Shown here piece after piece: positions 55,774 to 64,000 of a DNA stretch of 64,000 nucleotides (position 1 is its first letter; every line of letters begins with the position of its first letter). This DNA comes from Sphingobacterium sp. B16(2022). GTDB lineage: Bacteria; Bacteroidota; Bacteroidia; Sphingobacteriales; Sphingobacteriaceae. Where the stretch lies: assembly GCF_012030425.1 (NCBI RefSeq), contig NZ_JAAUVN010000005.1, positions 186,001-250,000 of the forward strand. The letters run 5' to 3'. The position numbers and the translations under genes were made by a program. The notes under the pieces are model-generated. The model was not told the origin of the DNA. It did not search any database and was given only the letters and a program-made list of their open reading frames with translations.

Positions 55774-55853
55774 GCCCGGATGGCGGAATTGGTAGACGCG
55801 CTAGTCTCAAACACTAGTGGGAAACCGTGCCGGTTCGATCCCGGCTCCGGGTA
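55774..55853 (+). tRNA. tRNA-Leu(CAA)
   Basis: 80-nt class II tRNA: acceptor GCCCGGA/TCCGGGT, anticodon loop CTCAAAC giving CAA (UUG codons), T arm CCGGTTCGATCCCGG, no encoded CCA. Its 3' half is the probable integration site of the prophage that follows. Confidence 0.95.
55829..55853 (+). other. Putative attL core in the tRNA-Leu 3' end
   Basis: The T arm and acceptor 3' half of the tRNA directly precede a tyrosine integrase gene, the usual arrangement for tRNA-targeting phages. A second copy should mark attR beyond the window. The exact core cannot be defined without it. Confidence 0.45.
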
Positions 55854-55859
55854 CTTTAG

Positions 55860-55893
55860 CAGGAAGATTGCATTTAAGCGGTCTTCCTGTTTT
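55860..55893 (+). terminator. Terminator after tRNA-Leu(CAA)
   Basis: CAGGAAGA ... TCTTCCTG stem with TTTT, 6 bp past the tRNA end. Confidence 0.65.
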
Positions 55894-55998
55894 AGCTTTA
55901 TATGCGTTTAAACCACGCAAATCCTCATTTCTGTCGGGGGTTATAATTCTGGTGACCGATGCTCACGTACACCTTTGTGTACACCTGAAAAATCGATC

Positions 55999-57228
55999 AT
56001 GATTATGAACTTTCAAACAGCAGAAAAATTGTTCAAATTTTCTATCTCGCTATTTTATCGTAAGGATAAAATAAACCCAGTGACACGGGAAGTGTCGCTC
56101 TATCTCGAAGTTTTTATTACCGGCAACGGAAATAAATACCGCACACGCTTGCCTTTAGATCTCCGCTGGATCGCTGAAAAGGTTGATCGGGGAAATAATA
56201 CCCTATTACCTCGTACTCGAAAGGATAATGACGTCATGGATTACAACATGATGATCATTTCTGAAATTTCAAAAGTTAATGAGATAGCTAAGATCTACAG
56301 GCTTTCGAATCGAATATTGACTGAAGAGAATTTACTCAGGGAACTGCGTCTGGCTCAAACGTCCAAATCACTTATAGGGTACATGATCAGTCGATCAAAA
56401 GAACTTTTGAATAAACGGCTTATATCATATCAGACTTATAAAAATTACCACACAACAATTAATACGTTGGTTGCCTATGATGATAAAGCAGAATTTTCAC
56501 AGGTGTCTACAAGTTGGATGGATGGGTATAAAGCCTTCTTAAAAAAGAAAGGAAATGCCCACAATACTGTTTGGACTAGAATTCGTGATCTTAAGGCATT
56601 TTTAAGAATAGCGAATGACGAAGCTACCATCTTTGTTGATCAGGTAGCTATCGATTACAAAAATATGCCTATCGATACTCCGACAACTTATCTAAAGAGG
56701 GATGAGATCCAACGGTTGATCAATTTGCAGAATGAACCTTTAAAAGAAATAGAAACAAACGTCTTGCGTGCTTTTCTTTTTCAGTGCTTTACATCGCTAC
56801 GAATTTCGGATGTGTATAAAGCGAATAAGAAATGGATGATGTCAGAAACTATGATAATTTTCACAATGCAAAAAAATATTGATCGCGCACCGAAAACGAT
56901 TAAAATACCGATTATCCCGATCGCAAAAACTTTTATTAATGAAACACTAAGTCAGTTCTTTTCGTTGCCTACAGAGCAGGAATACAACAGAACCTTAAAA
57001 GATCTAGCGCGTATGGCTGATATTAATAAGAATTTGCATTCGCACGTTGGACGTCACACTTTTGGTTATTTATTTATGACGGCTGTAGGTGACATCTATG
57101 CGCTTAAACAGATTATGGGGCATACTAAGATCACAACAACCGAAAGATATGCTCATATCGATGATGACTATGAATTCGCACAGGCTATTAAAATACAGGA
57201 AGGGTTTAAAATGTGGGCTAATGGGTGA
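55999..57228 (+). CDS. int: Tyrosine-type site-specific integrase
   Basis: 409 residues from the ATG at 55999 (ATG at 56005 and TTG at 55975 are alternatives). An N-terminal arm-binding region and a SAM-like core-binding domain (about 120-225) precede the catalytic domain. Visible catalytic residues: Arg268 in TSLRISDV, His349 and Arg352 in HVGRHTFG, His375 in GHTKITTTERYAH, and Tyr384 as nucleophile. It should catalyse prophage integration at the adjacent tRNA-Leu. The lysine of the beta-hairpin was not assigned. Confidence 0.94.
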   Translation: MIMNFQTAEKLFKFSISLFYRKDKINPVTREVSLYLEVFITGNGNKYRTRLPLDLRWIAEKVDRGNNTLLPRTRKDNDVMDYNMMIISEISKVNEIAKIYRLSNRILTEENLLRELRLAQTSKSLIGYMISRSKELLNKRLISYQTYKNYHTTINTLVAYDDKAEFSQVSTSWMDGYKAFLKKKGNAHNTVWTRIRDLKAFLRIANDEATIFVDQVAIDYKNMPIDTPTTYLKRDEIQRLINLQNEPLKEIETNVLRAFLFQCFTSLRISDVYKANKKWMMSETMIIFTMQKNIDRAPKTIKIPIIPIAKTFINETLSQFFSLPTEQEYNRTLKDLARMADINKNLHSHVGRHTFGYLFMTAVGDIYALKQIMGHTKITTTERYAHIDDDYEFAQAIKIQEGFKMWANG

Positions 57229-57294
57229 TGATGAATTTGCATTCTACTTATATTGTAGTAAATTGTATTACTTTTTTTTAAACAACATTTAATT

Positions 57295-58242
57295 ATGAGA
57301 ACTACTATAATTTCCACAAAGGGATTGGCTTTGGAGGAAGATATTCCAGAGCTAGCATTATTTGCATCAATCAACAAAAACAGTCCTTTTTTAAGATATA
57401 TTGAACCATTCATAGGCAAAATTAAGTTTAAAAACCTGATTGAAAATCCTATGTTTTTTTTTAAAGAGGATGCTTTTACCCCAAATGAAAATGTAGTGTT
57501 AAATAATAAAATATCTAGGACAAACACAATATTATCAGTTTCTTGCTGGCTATTGAAAGATACTTGTGGATCTACTCCATCAGGATATCTAGTGAATACA
57601 AATATAGCAAATCCATTTTGGGATGAACAATTGAATTATTGCACATTGGCCAATGGCACACATGAAAACACCTTTTTTTCAAAATCTGAAATATTACAGG
57701 TAATGGATTTGGATAGAAAATTTAGAGATATTATCGGTCCCTTGGAAAATGTTTATAAATCCGAAAATGGATTCTCATCATCTAAGTTCAGTCTGAGAAA
57801 TTATGCAACATACAATAAAATGGCGAGAGCCCAACAATTTGTATTCCTAGCACGATGTACAAGTAGTTTATTACAGAAGATTTCTTGGTACATTGTTGCA
57901 TTGGAAGCCCTTTTTTCAACTGGACCTGCAGATATTTCGTTCAAATTGAGATTTATGGTTGCTTATTTTCTAGGAGGTGAGCCAGCGGATTTAGAAATGA
58001 CTACATCAATTATTAATAAAGGCTATGACTTACGGTCTAAATTTCTGCACGGGGCCTCTTTTGAGAGTAAGAAATTAAAAAAATTAGTAGATAGGCAATA
58101 TCAAGAACAGGTTAGTGTTGGTCTAGATACAATACTTAGAAAATCATTTAATATGATAATTTTGGATAAAGATAAAAAGGATATTGTTTTTGACGATGAA
58201 AAGTCAAATGATTTTTTTAAAAATAAGCTGCATGGTTTTTAG
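57295..58242 (+). CDS. ApeA-type HEPN-domain protein, candidate defence gene
   Basis: 315 residues. The N-terminal 150 residues are strand-rich and unrecognised. The C-terminal helical domain begins at IVALEALFSTGPADISFKLRF (about 200-220), continues AYFLGG and ends with the HEPN catalytic motif R247-S-K-F-L-H252 (Rx4H) in YDLRSKFLHG. This arrangement matches the Apea-HEPN family found in ApeA, an abortive-infection RNase. It sits alone between integrase and tail genes, a typical phage cargo position, and is bounded by a bidirectional terminator. AT content is high. RNase activity and defence role are inferences. Confidence 0.65.
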   Translation: MRTTIISTKGLALEEDIPELALFASINKNSPFLRYIEPFIGKIKFKNLIENPMFFFKEDAFTPNENVVLNNKISRTNTILSVSCWLLKDTCGSTPSGYLVNTNIANPFWDEQLNYCTLANGTHENTFFSKSEILQVMDLDRKFRDIIGPLENVYKSENGFSSSKFSLRNYATYNKMARAQQFVFLARCTSSLLQKISWYIVALEALFSTGPADISFKLRFMVAYFLGGEPADLEMTTSIINKGYDLRSKFLHGASFESKKLKKLVDRQYQEQVSVGLDTILRKSFNMIILDKDKKDIVFDDEKSNDFFKNKLHGF

Positions 58243-58257
58243 ATGAAAATTGATTTG

Positions 58258-58303
58258 AAATGCATAATAAAACGGTTTTAATTAAATGTTTTATTATGCA
58301 TTT
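58258..58303. terminator. Bidirectional terminator in the prophage
   Basis: Perfect 16-bp stem AAATGCATAATAAAAC / GTTTTATTATGCATTT between the convergent HEPN-like and fibre genes. Confidence 0.9.
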
Positions 58304-58305
58304 CA

Positions 58306-60489
58306 TTATATCATTTTATACTCTGTTTTTCGTACTGTCCCTGCTCCAACAATATTATTTGGACTTACAGTATCGACCCCAAAATCATGGTATTCAAAAA
58401 TACCTGCATTATTTATATCGTTTACAGTTGCTCCCTTAGATCGTGTCCACTCAGCTACAATAGTTGCACCTTCTGTGGTTCTAAAATTAACCGAGTGGTT
58501 TTCGCTCACAACATTAATTAGGTGCACTGTAGTACTGATCTTTCCGCTATTACCACTTTCGGAATCATTTTGTGCCATACACCCTTCCATTAAATTGTCG
58601 CGGAAACGTCCTCCATTAACTGTCATTATAGCTCCACCGAAAGCAATTATACCTCTGCGGTTACATCTTTCCCCTAATATATTGCTAATAAAAACATTAC
58701 TTCTAGCATGGTGAGATATAACATCACCTTCTCCATTTATAGCATACACATTGTAGTAATAGAAAGTATATTGATCATTTCTTACATCAGTATTGTAGTT
58801 TGTGTAATGACCATTAATACAGTCAGCTCCGGGACTTATTACTCTATCTCCTCGTGATACTCCCGTGCAGTTATCATCATTAATTCCTTCACTAGCTGAA
58901 CCTAATACAGTAACATTATTTCTTATTACATGCCTTCCGTAGATATGACAACCATCATTGTTTGAAAATTCAAAAATAATATTGTTTAATTCTATTTTCC
59001 TTCCAGTATTATCACTACCCCAAGAAGTGTTTGGCCGAACAGCATTTTCATATGTAAACCCACTAGTGTTAGGATTAATAGAATCATTTGTGTGTATATA
59101 TAGTACTCCCTCTGAGTGAAAAAAAGAACCTTTATTTGAGTCGCATTCGGTAAGGCTAGCAGCTTGTTTAATCTCACTAAATGGTGACATATGAGTCATG
59201 CCTCGATGTAAAGGATGGTATTTTGCCGGATCTATTGCTAATGATAGTCTGCCGTTTTCAAATATCCTTTTAGTTTTATCCTGAGTTGTTTCAGGTATTA
59301 TTTTATTGTAATTAATTTGGTAAACGTTTAATGTTCCTGCAGTTTTTTCCCATCCTGTCAAAAATTCACCACCAGCTATTTTTACAGGAATTCCGTCCGA
59401 AGACTCTAATCGTAAGTCTCCAATTGTAGCGAGGTTTAAAGTTTCGGCATATCTACCACCCTTTGCTCTAATAATAGCTGAATCATATTCTTTATATCTG
59501 GCAATAGCATCAGATAGATTATGAAAAACATTTTCTGTTAGTTCTGCATCTGGATCAACGATAAGTGTAACTTGACCACGAGATTCTTTAGGTAAAGCAG
59601 AGGATTTTAAAACTAATCTTTCATCTACTTCTTTTATGACAGGATCGGAACCAATTGCACAACCTGCTATATATACTGTTCCTGGCGGATAATTTAATCT
59701 GTATCCTTTATACACTTTTGTTTCAGATGCATCATAATCTAATAAAGCAAAATTTTCATCTTTGTACAAAATACCAGCCATAGTAGAAAATATTGTAAGA
59801 TCGATCTCACCATCATATTCATACGCTTTACCATATGTAATCTTGTACATGTTTACATTTGCTGTAGCCGTTCTTCTGCCTACTGCGTTATTATTTGAAC
59901 CTCCCGATCGGGTTAAAAATCCATTTACGATTGTAGCAGTTAAATTCTGAGAATTTTTTTCTACAGTAAATGATTGACTGCTCTCATCAACTAATTTCCA
60001 TTGAGTAGATGTAGCTTTAGGCTCTTGACTAGTATTTTCAAGCGCAATCCATATTTTGGAGGCATTCGTAACAATATCATTTTTCTTATATAGTCCCAAA
60101 GACCAATCTGGAGCGTTTGCTGAATTATCTGGTAGATCTAAAGTAAACTTCTTAATCCATCTAACTCCATCAAACAAGGTTAAACCCCATTGTGTTGTGG
60201 AATATTCTAGATCCGGGCCATTGGGTTGCGTATATCTTCCATTAGCTAAAAATCCAAATTTCATTTCTGCTTGTGGAATTGGTAGTACAACAGGAGCTGA
60301 AGACGTTGCAATTGGTAGATCTTCGAAATCTGCTCCCTGAATTGCTACATCTCCAATAACTTGTTTTCCAAATTCTTTGGCAGATGCCCCACGAAATACT
60401 TTTTCATTAGCCTGTTGTAATGCTATAAATACTTTTTCCCAATCCGTTACTGGTGGGAGTCCGTTAAAATTTGGGTCTAAAAGAGTCAT
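58306..60489 (-). CDS. Phage tail fibre/spike with parallel beta-helix
   Basis: 727 residues. The first 70 residues, with DWEKVFIALQQANEKVFRG, look like a tail-attachment region. A middle part with DWSLGLYKKNDIVTNASKIWIALENTS resembles a small carbohydrate-binding module. From about residue 330 onward come Asn/Gly-rich repeats of a right-handed beta-helix (NNDGCHIYGRHVIRNN, ISHHARSNVFISNI, GAIMTVNGGRFRDNL), as in spikes that bind or cut surface glycans. No catalytic residues were assigned. Last gene of the tail operon. Confidence 0.75.
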   Translation of the reverse strand: MTLLDPNFNGLPPVTDWEKVFIALQQANEKVFRGASAKEFGKQVIGDVAIQGADFEDLPIATSSAPVVLPIPQAEMKFGFLANGRYTQPNGPDLEYSTTQWGLTLFDGVRWIKKFTLDLPDNSANAPDWSLGLYKKNDIVTNASKIWIALENTSQEPKATSTQWKLVDESSQSFTVEKNSQNLTATIVNGFLTRSGGSNNNAVGRRTATANVNMYKITYGKAYEYDGEIDLTIFSTMAGILYKDENFALLDYDASETKVYKGYRLNYPPGTVYIAGCAIGSDPVIKEVDERLVLKSSALPKESRGQVTLIVDPDAELTENVFHNLSDAIARYKEYDSAIIRAKGGRYAETLNLATIGDLRLESSDGIPVKIAGGEFLTGWEKTAGTLNVYQINYNKIIPETTQDKTKRIFENGRLSLAIDPAKYHPLHRGMTHMSPFSEIKQAASLTECDSNKGSFFHSEGVLYIHTNDSINPNTSGFTYENAVRPNTSWGSDNTGRKIELNNIIFEFSNNDGCHIYGRHVIRNNVTVLGSASEGINDDNCTGVSRGDRVISPGADCINGHYTNYNTDVRNDQYTFYYYNVYAINGEGDVISHHARSNVFISNILGERCNRRGIIAFGGAIMTVNGGRFRDNLMEGCMAQNDSESGNSGKISTTVHLINVVSENHSVNFRTTEGATIVAEWTRSKGATVNDINNAGIFEYHDFGVDTVSPNNIVGAGTVRKTEYKMI

Positions 60490-60499
60490 ATTAGTATAG

Positions 60500-61570
60500 T
60501 TAGATTTTTAAAAAATTTGGTGCTTGCTCGATCTGTGGGTATGCCAGGATCGAATCCGAATAGCTGAATTCGATATCAAATTCATTTAGGTTGTTCCTGG
60601 TGAAATCCAAAGTTGAATCCTTCACGTTAATTTTTCGTAAAGCACCGTCGAGCATGTGGTACCTGTTGATTGAAAATGAAAAGTCGACCAACAATTGTCT
60701 ATGTTGACGGCTTTGGATGTATCCGGTATTTTTTAATACTGTCCGGGTTGGATTGGTTGCATACTCGACTACATGATCATCGAACAGTGCATTCGACGGA
60801 TTATTCTTAAATGTATCTTTCAATTCGCCGGACATGACGAAGGAATCGAAACCCCCGAGGCGATTTTCGAAGACAAAGAAGTCATGGATCAATGGGTTGA
60901 AATGCTCAACACTGAAGACTTGTTTTCGCAAAACCAATTTCCCTGCAGATGAATTTCCATAAATGGTGTATTGAGCCAACTTATCAAACGATAGCTGTTG
61001 CACCAGGTATGGCGAAACGTCCAACGTCTGTAATTTATCTGCAGATAATTTTGCATATTCAAATGTCCCGGTTGTTCCACCTTCATAGATGCAATCTACC
61101 TTTACCGTGATTGGCTCTGCTGGGTACGCTGTCAAGTAAACTGGCTGATGCGTTTTAACGGATTGTGGAAGTATTCCAATATTCAACCAATTATAAGCCG
61201 TATAGAATTCAATATCTAACGGTTGGCGATAATAGAAACCTTTGATCGCTACAAAGCTGATTTCTTCAAAAGTTGGATCTTCGAAAGTATCTTCGCCTAT
61301 AAACTGTACAGTATAAGTTCGCACTCCCTGATCTTGGACCGTCACGCGATCTGCACCAGGAATAATAATATTTTGATTCCCGTGCAAAAGTCCGGCAAAC
61401 TTTAATACTACTGGAGTAGTTGCATTAAAAGGATTGTACCGCTCACTGATCAGTTCGACACCATCGTCCAAGATCTTGACCATTACTTCAGCCTCATCGG
61501 ATGTAAATTCGATGTGTGGTAAGCTTTTGGTATAATTAAGCGCCGCAGGCTTTTTAAGAATTTTGATCAT
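60500..61570 (-). CDS. Putative phage tail protein
   Basis: 356 residues, soluble, beta-rich. I do not recognise a named domain; the position between lysis-type genes and the fibre gene, 10 bp before the latter, and the phage context suggest a distal tail or fibre-adaptor protein. HNQNIIIPGADRVTVQDQGVRTY and KSLPHIEFTSDEAEVMVKI are typical strand-loop stretches. Predicted role is by position only. Confidence 0.55.
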   Translation of the reverse strand: MIKILKKPAALNYTKSLPHIEFTSDEAEVMVKILDDGVELISERYNPFNATTPVVLKFAGLLHGNQNIIIPGADRVTVQDQGVRTYTVQFIGEDTFEDPTFEEISFVAIKGFYYRQPLDIEFYTAYNWLNIGILPQSVKTHQPVYLTAYPAEPITVKVDCIYEGGTTGTFEYAKLSADKLQTLDVSPYLVQQLSFDKLAQYTIYGNSSAGKLVLRKQVFSVEHFNPLIHDFFVFENRLGGFDSFVMSGELKDTFKNNPSNALFDDHVVEYATNPTRTVLKNTGYIQSRQHRQLLVDFSFSINRYHMLDGALRKINVKDSTLDFTRNNLNEFDIEFSYSDSILAYPQIEQAPNFLKI

Positions 61571-61573
61571 AGT

Positions 61574-62239
61574 CTAAAACGATATCAGATCATAGGTCAA
61601 TCCAAGTCCTACACCATAAGATAATCCCACGGGTGTCATGATCGGACCTCCAAAGGCACCGATACCCCAACGGGATGGCTGCTTGATCTTGGTGAAGTCT
61701 TGTACAAATGAAATTTCAGCCCTAGAATCATCGACGATGATTGCACTATTGTATTTGTAAGGGTGAAATATGCTCTTTCGGGTGCGATAAGTTAATAGCT
61801 CAGGCTTGATCGTTACTTTAGGTATCCATAGGTTAGAATCAATATTGTACCGGATATCAAAGGTTTTATCTTTCAAAGAAGCCCACTGCAGACCGGCTTT
61901 GTCCTTATACACATTTCCCTTCAGGGAATCCTGTAGTGTGATCACGAATGATTTATAAGACTTTAGATCTTTAACCGCTATTTTCAAAGCTGTCTGTAAA
62001 GAGTCGGCTACCGATTTCGAAACGTAATCACCGATATTATTGGGTGTCTCTGCAGGCAAATAAACGATCTTCGATTTTCCTGCAATGGTATCTCTCTTTA
62101 TGATCGGGTTATAAGCATTCCCAGGTTTTAATTCTGCGAGATCCTTGTTTGCAAGTTGCAGGGATTTATTTTCCTGATAAAATGTAAAGGCGATAATACC
62201 ACATACCGCGATTAGTAAGATAAAAATGAAATTTTTCAT
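61574..62239 (-). CDS. Single-pass membrane protein, DUF6808-like (possible spanin)
   Basis: 221 residues. One N-terminal transmembrane helix (about 3-18), a coiled-coil-like stretch with NKSLQLANKDLAELK, then a periplasmic domain ending in Gly-rich strands (WGIGAFGGPIMTPVGLSYGVGLGLTY). Similar proteins in Bacteroidota phages are annotated as DUF6808 and sit with lysis genes. A spanin-like role is plausible but unproven. It lies 12 bp after the next small membrane protein gene. Confidence 0.55.
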   Translation of the reverse strand: MKNFIFILLIAVCGIIAFTFYQENKSLQLANKDLAELKPGNAYNPIIKRDTIAGKSKIVYLPAETPNNIGDYVSKSVADSLQTALKIAVKDLKSYKSFVITLQDSLKGNVYKDKAGLQWASLKDKTFDIRYNIDSNLWIPKVTIKPELLTYRTRKSIFHPYKYNSAIIVDDSRAEISFVQDFTKIKQPSRWGIGAFGGPIMTPVGLSYGVGLGLTYDLISF

Positions 62240-62251
62240 GGCTTTATAGTT

Positions 62252-62560
62252 TTAGGGCATTACTTGTTTAATATCTGTTTTTGATTGTTTACGTATTTGC
62301 TCATCGTTTCGAGCAGTATTGGCGTCCTGGGCCTTGCTCTGCAGAACCGCCTGCAGTAATTGCTTTCGTGTATCTTTCAATTCTTCCTGAGCATCCTTTA
62401 ATTGTACTTGACAATCACCTTTATTGTTGTTTTGATCGTCCCGATTGACCGAAACGGCCCAGATCACTGCGATGATCAACAGGACGAAGATGGTTTCCTT
62501 AAACCGCCGAGTCAATGCCGTCAGCAAGGGTGTGAATACTATTTTAAATAATTCATTCAT
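62252..62560 (-). CDS. Small membrane protein with coiled coil (lysis-associated?)
   Basis: 102 residues: cytoplasmic basic start, one transmembrane helix (about 22-40, ETIFVLLIIAVIWAVSV), then a periplasmic coiled coil (CQVQLKDAQEELKDTRKQLL). The Cys after NNNKGD follows no lipobox. Size and topology resemble i-spanins or holin-associated proteins. The assignment is by topology and gene order only. Confidence 0.5.
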   Translation of the reverse strand: MNELFKIVFTPLLTALTRRFKETIFVLLIIAVIWAVSVNRDDQNNNKGDCQVQLKDAQEELKDTRKQLLQAVLQSKAQDANTARNDEQIRKQSKTDIKQVMP

Positions 62561-62614
62561 TTTAGTGGTTTGTTACAAATTTGATGGTTAGAGGTATGTT
62601 AATAAAGGACAAGG

Positions 62615-64000
62615 CTACACCTCGACGAGGTCCACAACAACTGGGTCGATTTTATCTTTCCTGATCACGTACTGCATTTTTTCGATAAAGAAGTTTCGCC
62701 CTTGAACATGGATTTTATCCGTGATCGCGAGTTTATTCAGGTCAAGCGGAGATAATAAAAATGTACCGGTTGCTTTCGTTTTAGTCCGTTCGATCCAGTT
62801 CTTGAAATCCAGGTGATATTTATTCAATAGACCATCTGCGCCGTCCCATTTCAGAGAAATGTTGTCGTTTTTATAGGGTGATACAAATGGATAATCTTTG
62901 CTACCATCAACAGTTTTTCGGACACCGGAATAGAGTAATAAGGAAATGCTTTTAGATCTTACATTACGCTTACTCTTATCATAACCGTCGCCCTCTTCAG
63001 GGATCCACATGGGTACTGTCCAAAATCTTTTCGTATCATCATTGGATAATGTGGTCCAGTACGGGCTAGGCTGCAGATACATTTGTTTTAAATCACTTTT
63101 TGCATCATAGGTTTCCTGATCAGGAGCAGGTTCTTTACGCACCGGTTTCTTGTAACCTTTAAAATCATATGCGATCATCAATTCATATTGATCTTGGTTA
63201 TTCTCCCGGTACGATTGATAATAGGCTGACTTTAGGAAATATTGCTCAGTATCTTTTATGTAGAAAAACTCTTCATAGCTGTCGTCTACAGTTGGTAGAT
63301 TAAAAGGAGTATTATACATGTCTTCATGTGTCTGGACTTCAGGAACCACTTCAACTGGTACATAATATTCTTCATCCTGAAAGCCGAAATCATAAAATAA
63401 GCCATCGACTGTTTTAATCGCCAATTCATCGATAAGCTTATTACTCCAATTATATTTTAAATCAGCTTGAAAAATCTCCTTATTAAAGTTGACTACAAAA
63501 CCGCCTTTATGAGCCGATAAGGTCATGCAGAAAATATTTAGTATCGTCTTCAGGAAATCATTTGCATTGATTTCAGGCATGTAATCACTAAAAGTTACAT
63601 AGGCAGGATTTTCCCGGTAGGGGCTACTGGTAAGAATTGAAGATAATGCCCTAGTAAGACCTTTGAAGTAAAAGGTTGGTACTAAAACATCTCGCATTTC
63701 GGTCGCATCAAAAGGCGAGCTATTCAGGTTATTCCCGACCAAGCAATCGACTAAAAAACCAAGCCGGAAAAGTGGAAATATCAAAGATGTCGATTGGGTA
63801 CGATCGTCATCTGTCTTGAAGAAGAAAGATTGATCATTGACATTGAACATACTTAGATAGAGATCCTGCATCATCGTGATCATTCGAACACGGATCGAAT
63901 TACTACCATTGCCCGAAGCATGTTCTCGATAAAATGAAAATGGATGATTCCACATCTTGACATAGATCGGAGCCGCTATATAGTCTGGATGCGAGTTGTA
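62615..64000 (-). CDS. Putative phage tail/baseplate protein, 5' end outside window
   Basis: At least 461 codons are visible; the frame is open past the ATG at 63955 to the window edge (upstream residues read NSHPDYIAAPIYVK), so the true start lies further right. The C-terminal part FLLSPLDLNKLAITDKIHVQGRNFFIEKMQYVI resembles baseplate-hub-like domains of tail proteins in Bacteroidota phages, where a value-binding or tail-tip role is assumed. No enzyme motif was found. Confidence 0.6.
   Translation of the reverse strand, partial: YNSHPDYIAAPIYVKMWNHPFSFYREHASGNGSNSIRVRMITMMQDLYLSMFNVNDQSFFFKTDDDRTQSTSLIFPLFRLGFLVDCLVGNNLNSSPFDATEMRDVLVPTFYFKGLTRALSSILTSSPYRENPAYVTFSDYMPEINANDFLKTILNIFCMTLSAHKGGFVVNFNKEIFQADLKYNWSNKLIDELAIKTVDGLFYDFGFQDEEYYVPVEVVPEVQTHEDMYNTPFNLPTVDDSYEEFFYIKDTEQYFLKSAYYQSYRENNQDQYELMIAYDFKGYKKPVRKEPAPDQETYDAKSDLKQMYLQPSPYWTTLSNDDTKRFWTVPMWIPEEGDGYDKSKRNVRSKSISLLLYSGVRKTVDGSKDYPFVSPYKNDNISLKWDGADGLLNKYHLDFKNWIERTKTKATGTFLLSPLDLNKLAITDKIHVQGRNFFIEKMQYVIRKDKIDPVVVDLVEV

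Larger units (their letters stand above)
55854..64000. mobile_element. Prophage (left end, incomplete)
   Basis: From the tRNA-Leu 3' end to the window edge: tyrosine integrase, a cargo gene with HEPN-like motif, then five minus-strand genes of tail/fibre/lysis character. Structural and replication genes must lie beyond 64000. Boundaries are inferred from the tRNA and integrase; the right end is not visible. Confidence 0.8.

Noticed and set aside
58286..58714. 142-residue plus-strand frame opposite the tail fibre gene
   Set aside because: Antisense to a well-supported gene, spans a terminator, no recognisable domain.

Overview
The window comes from a low-GC Bacteroidota chromosome, most likely a Sphingobacteriaceae member (Sphingobacterium/Pedobacter type). 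This rests on a MurF-alanine racemase fusion, a type III glutamine synthetase, a SusC-less TonB receptor set, frequent 'AQ' signal-peptide endings and promoters of the Bacteroidetes form TTTG-N18/19-TAnnTTTG. The genus is inferred; no 16S rRNA gene is present.

Layout. 1-11.5 kb: the end of a LytS/LytTR two-component pair, then three near-identical tRNA-Leu(TAA)/tRNA-Gly(GCC) cassettes (about 0.9-1.1, 3.5-3.7 and 11.3-11.5 kb). Between cassettes 1 and 2 lies a tetR-fabF pair with a palindromic operator; between 2 and 3 lies a thiamine operon (thiS-thiC-tenI-like-thiE-thiG-thiH-thiF) under a TPP riboswitch, plus a NUDIX gene. 11.5-23 kb: recX, murF-alr, small conserved genes, a degenerate histidine-kinase-like protein, an HAD phosphatase, an alpha/beta hydrolase, a SWIM/SNF2 helicase and an ECF sigma operon. 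23-35.8 kb: LURP-one-like protein, GNAT, TonB receptor, BamA/TamA-like barrel, M1 peptidase, a pair of related membrane proteins, an SSS symporter, an unknown protein after a structured 0.5-kb intergenic region, a small OmpW-like barrel and a DUF1080 protein.

36-45 kb is a propionyl-CoA/fatty-acid block: prpB, prpC (interrupted by an in-frame TAG), prpD, a 98-bp (AGTT)n microsatellite, a FadB-type protein with a degenerate hydratase half, an acyl-CoA dehydrogenase and a divergent thiolase. 45-55.6 kb: ABC transporter with GntR regulator and an exported GIN-like protein, ecotin, SIMPL protein, S9 peptidase, glutamine synthetase III and a diheme cytochrome.

From about 55.8 kb to the window end lies one end of a prophage, apparently integrated at tRNA-Leu(CAA): a tyrosine recombinase, then a lone cargo gene whose C-terminus looks like an ApeA-type HEPN RNase domain (candidate anti-phage gene), then tail/beta-helix fibre and lysis-type genes on the opposite strand. 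The HEPN cargo gene is the best candidate for a little-described system. Other items worth following are the broken prpC, the degenerate enzyme domains (kinase, hydratase), an ecotin with a Gln at the P1 position, and the structured intergenic RNA candidate at 33.2-33.45 kb.
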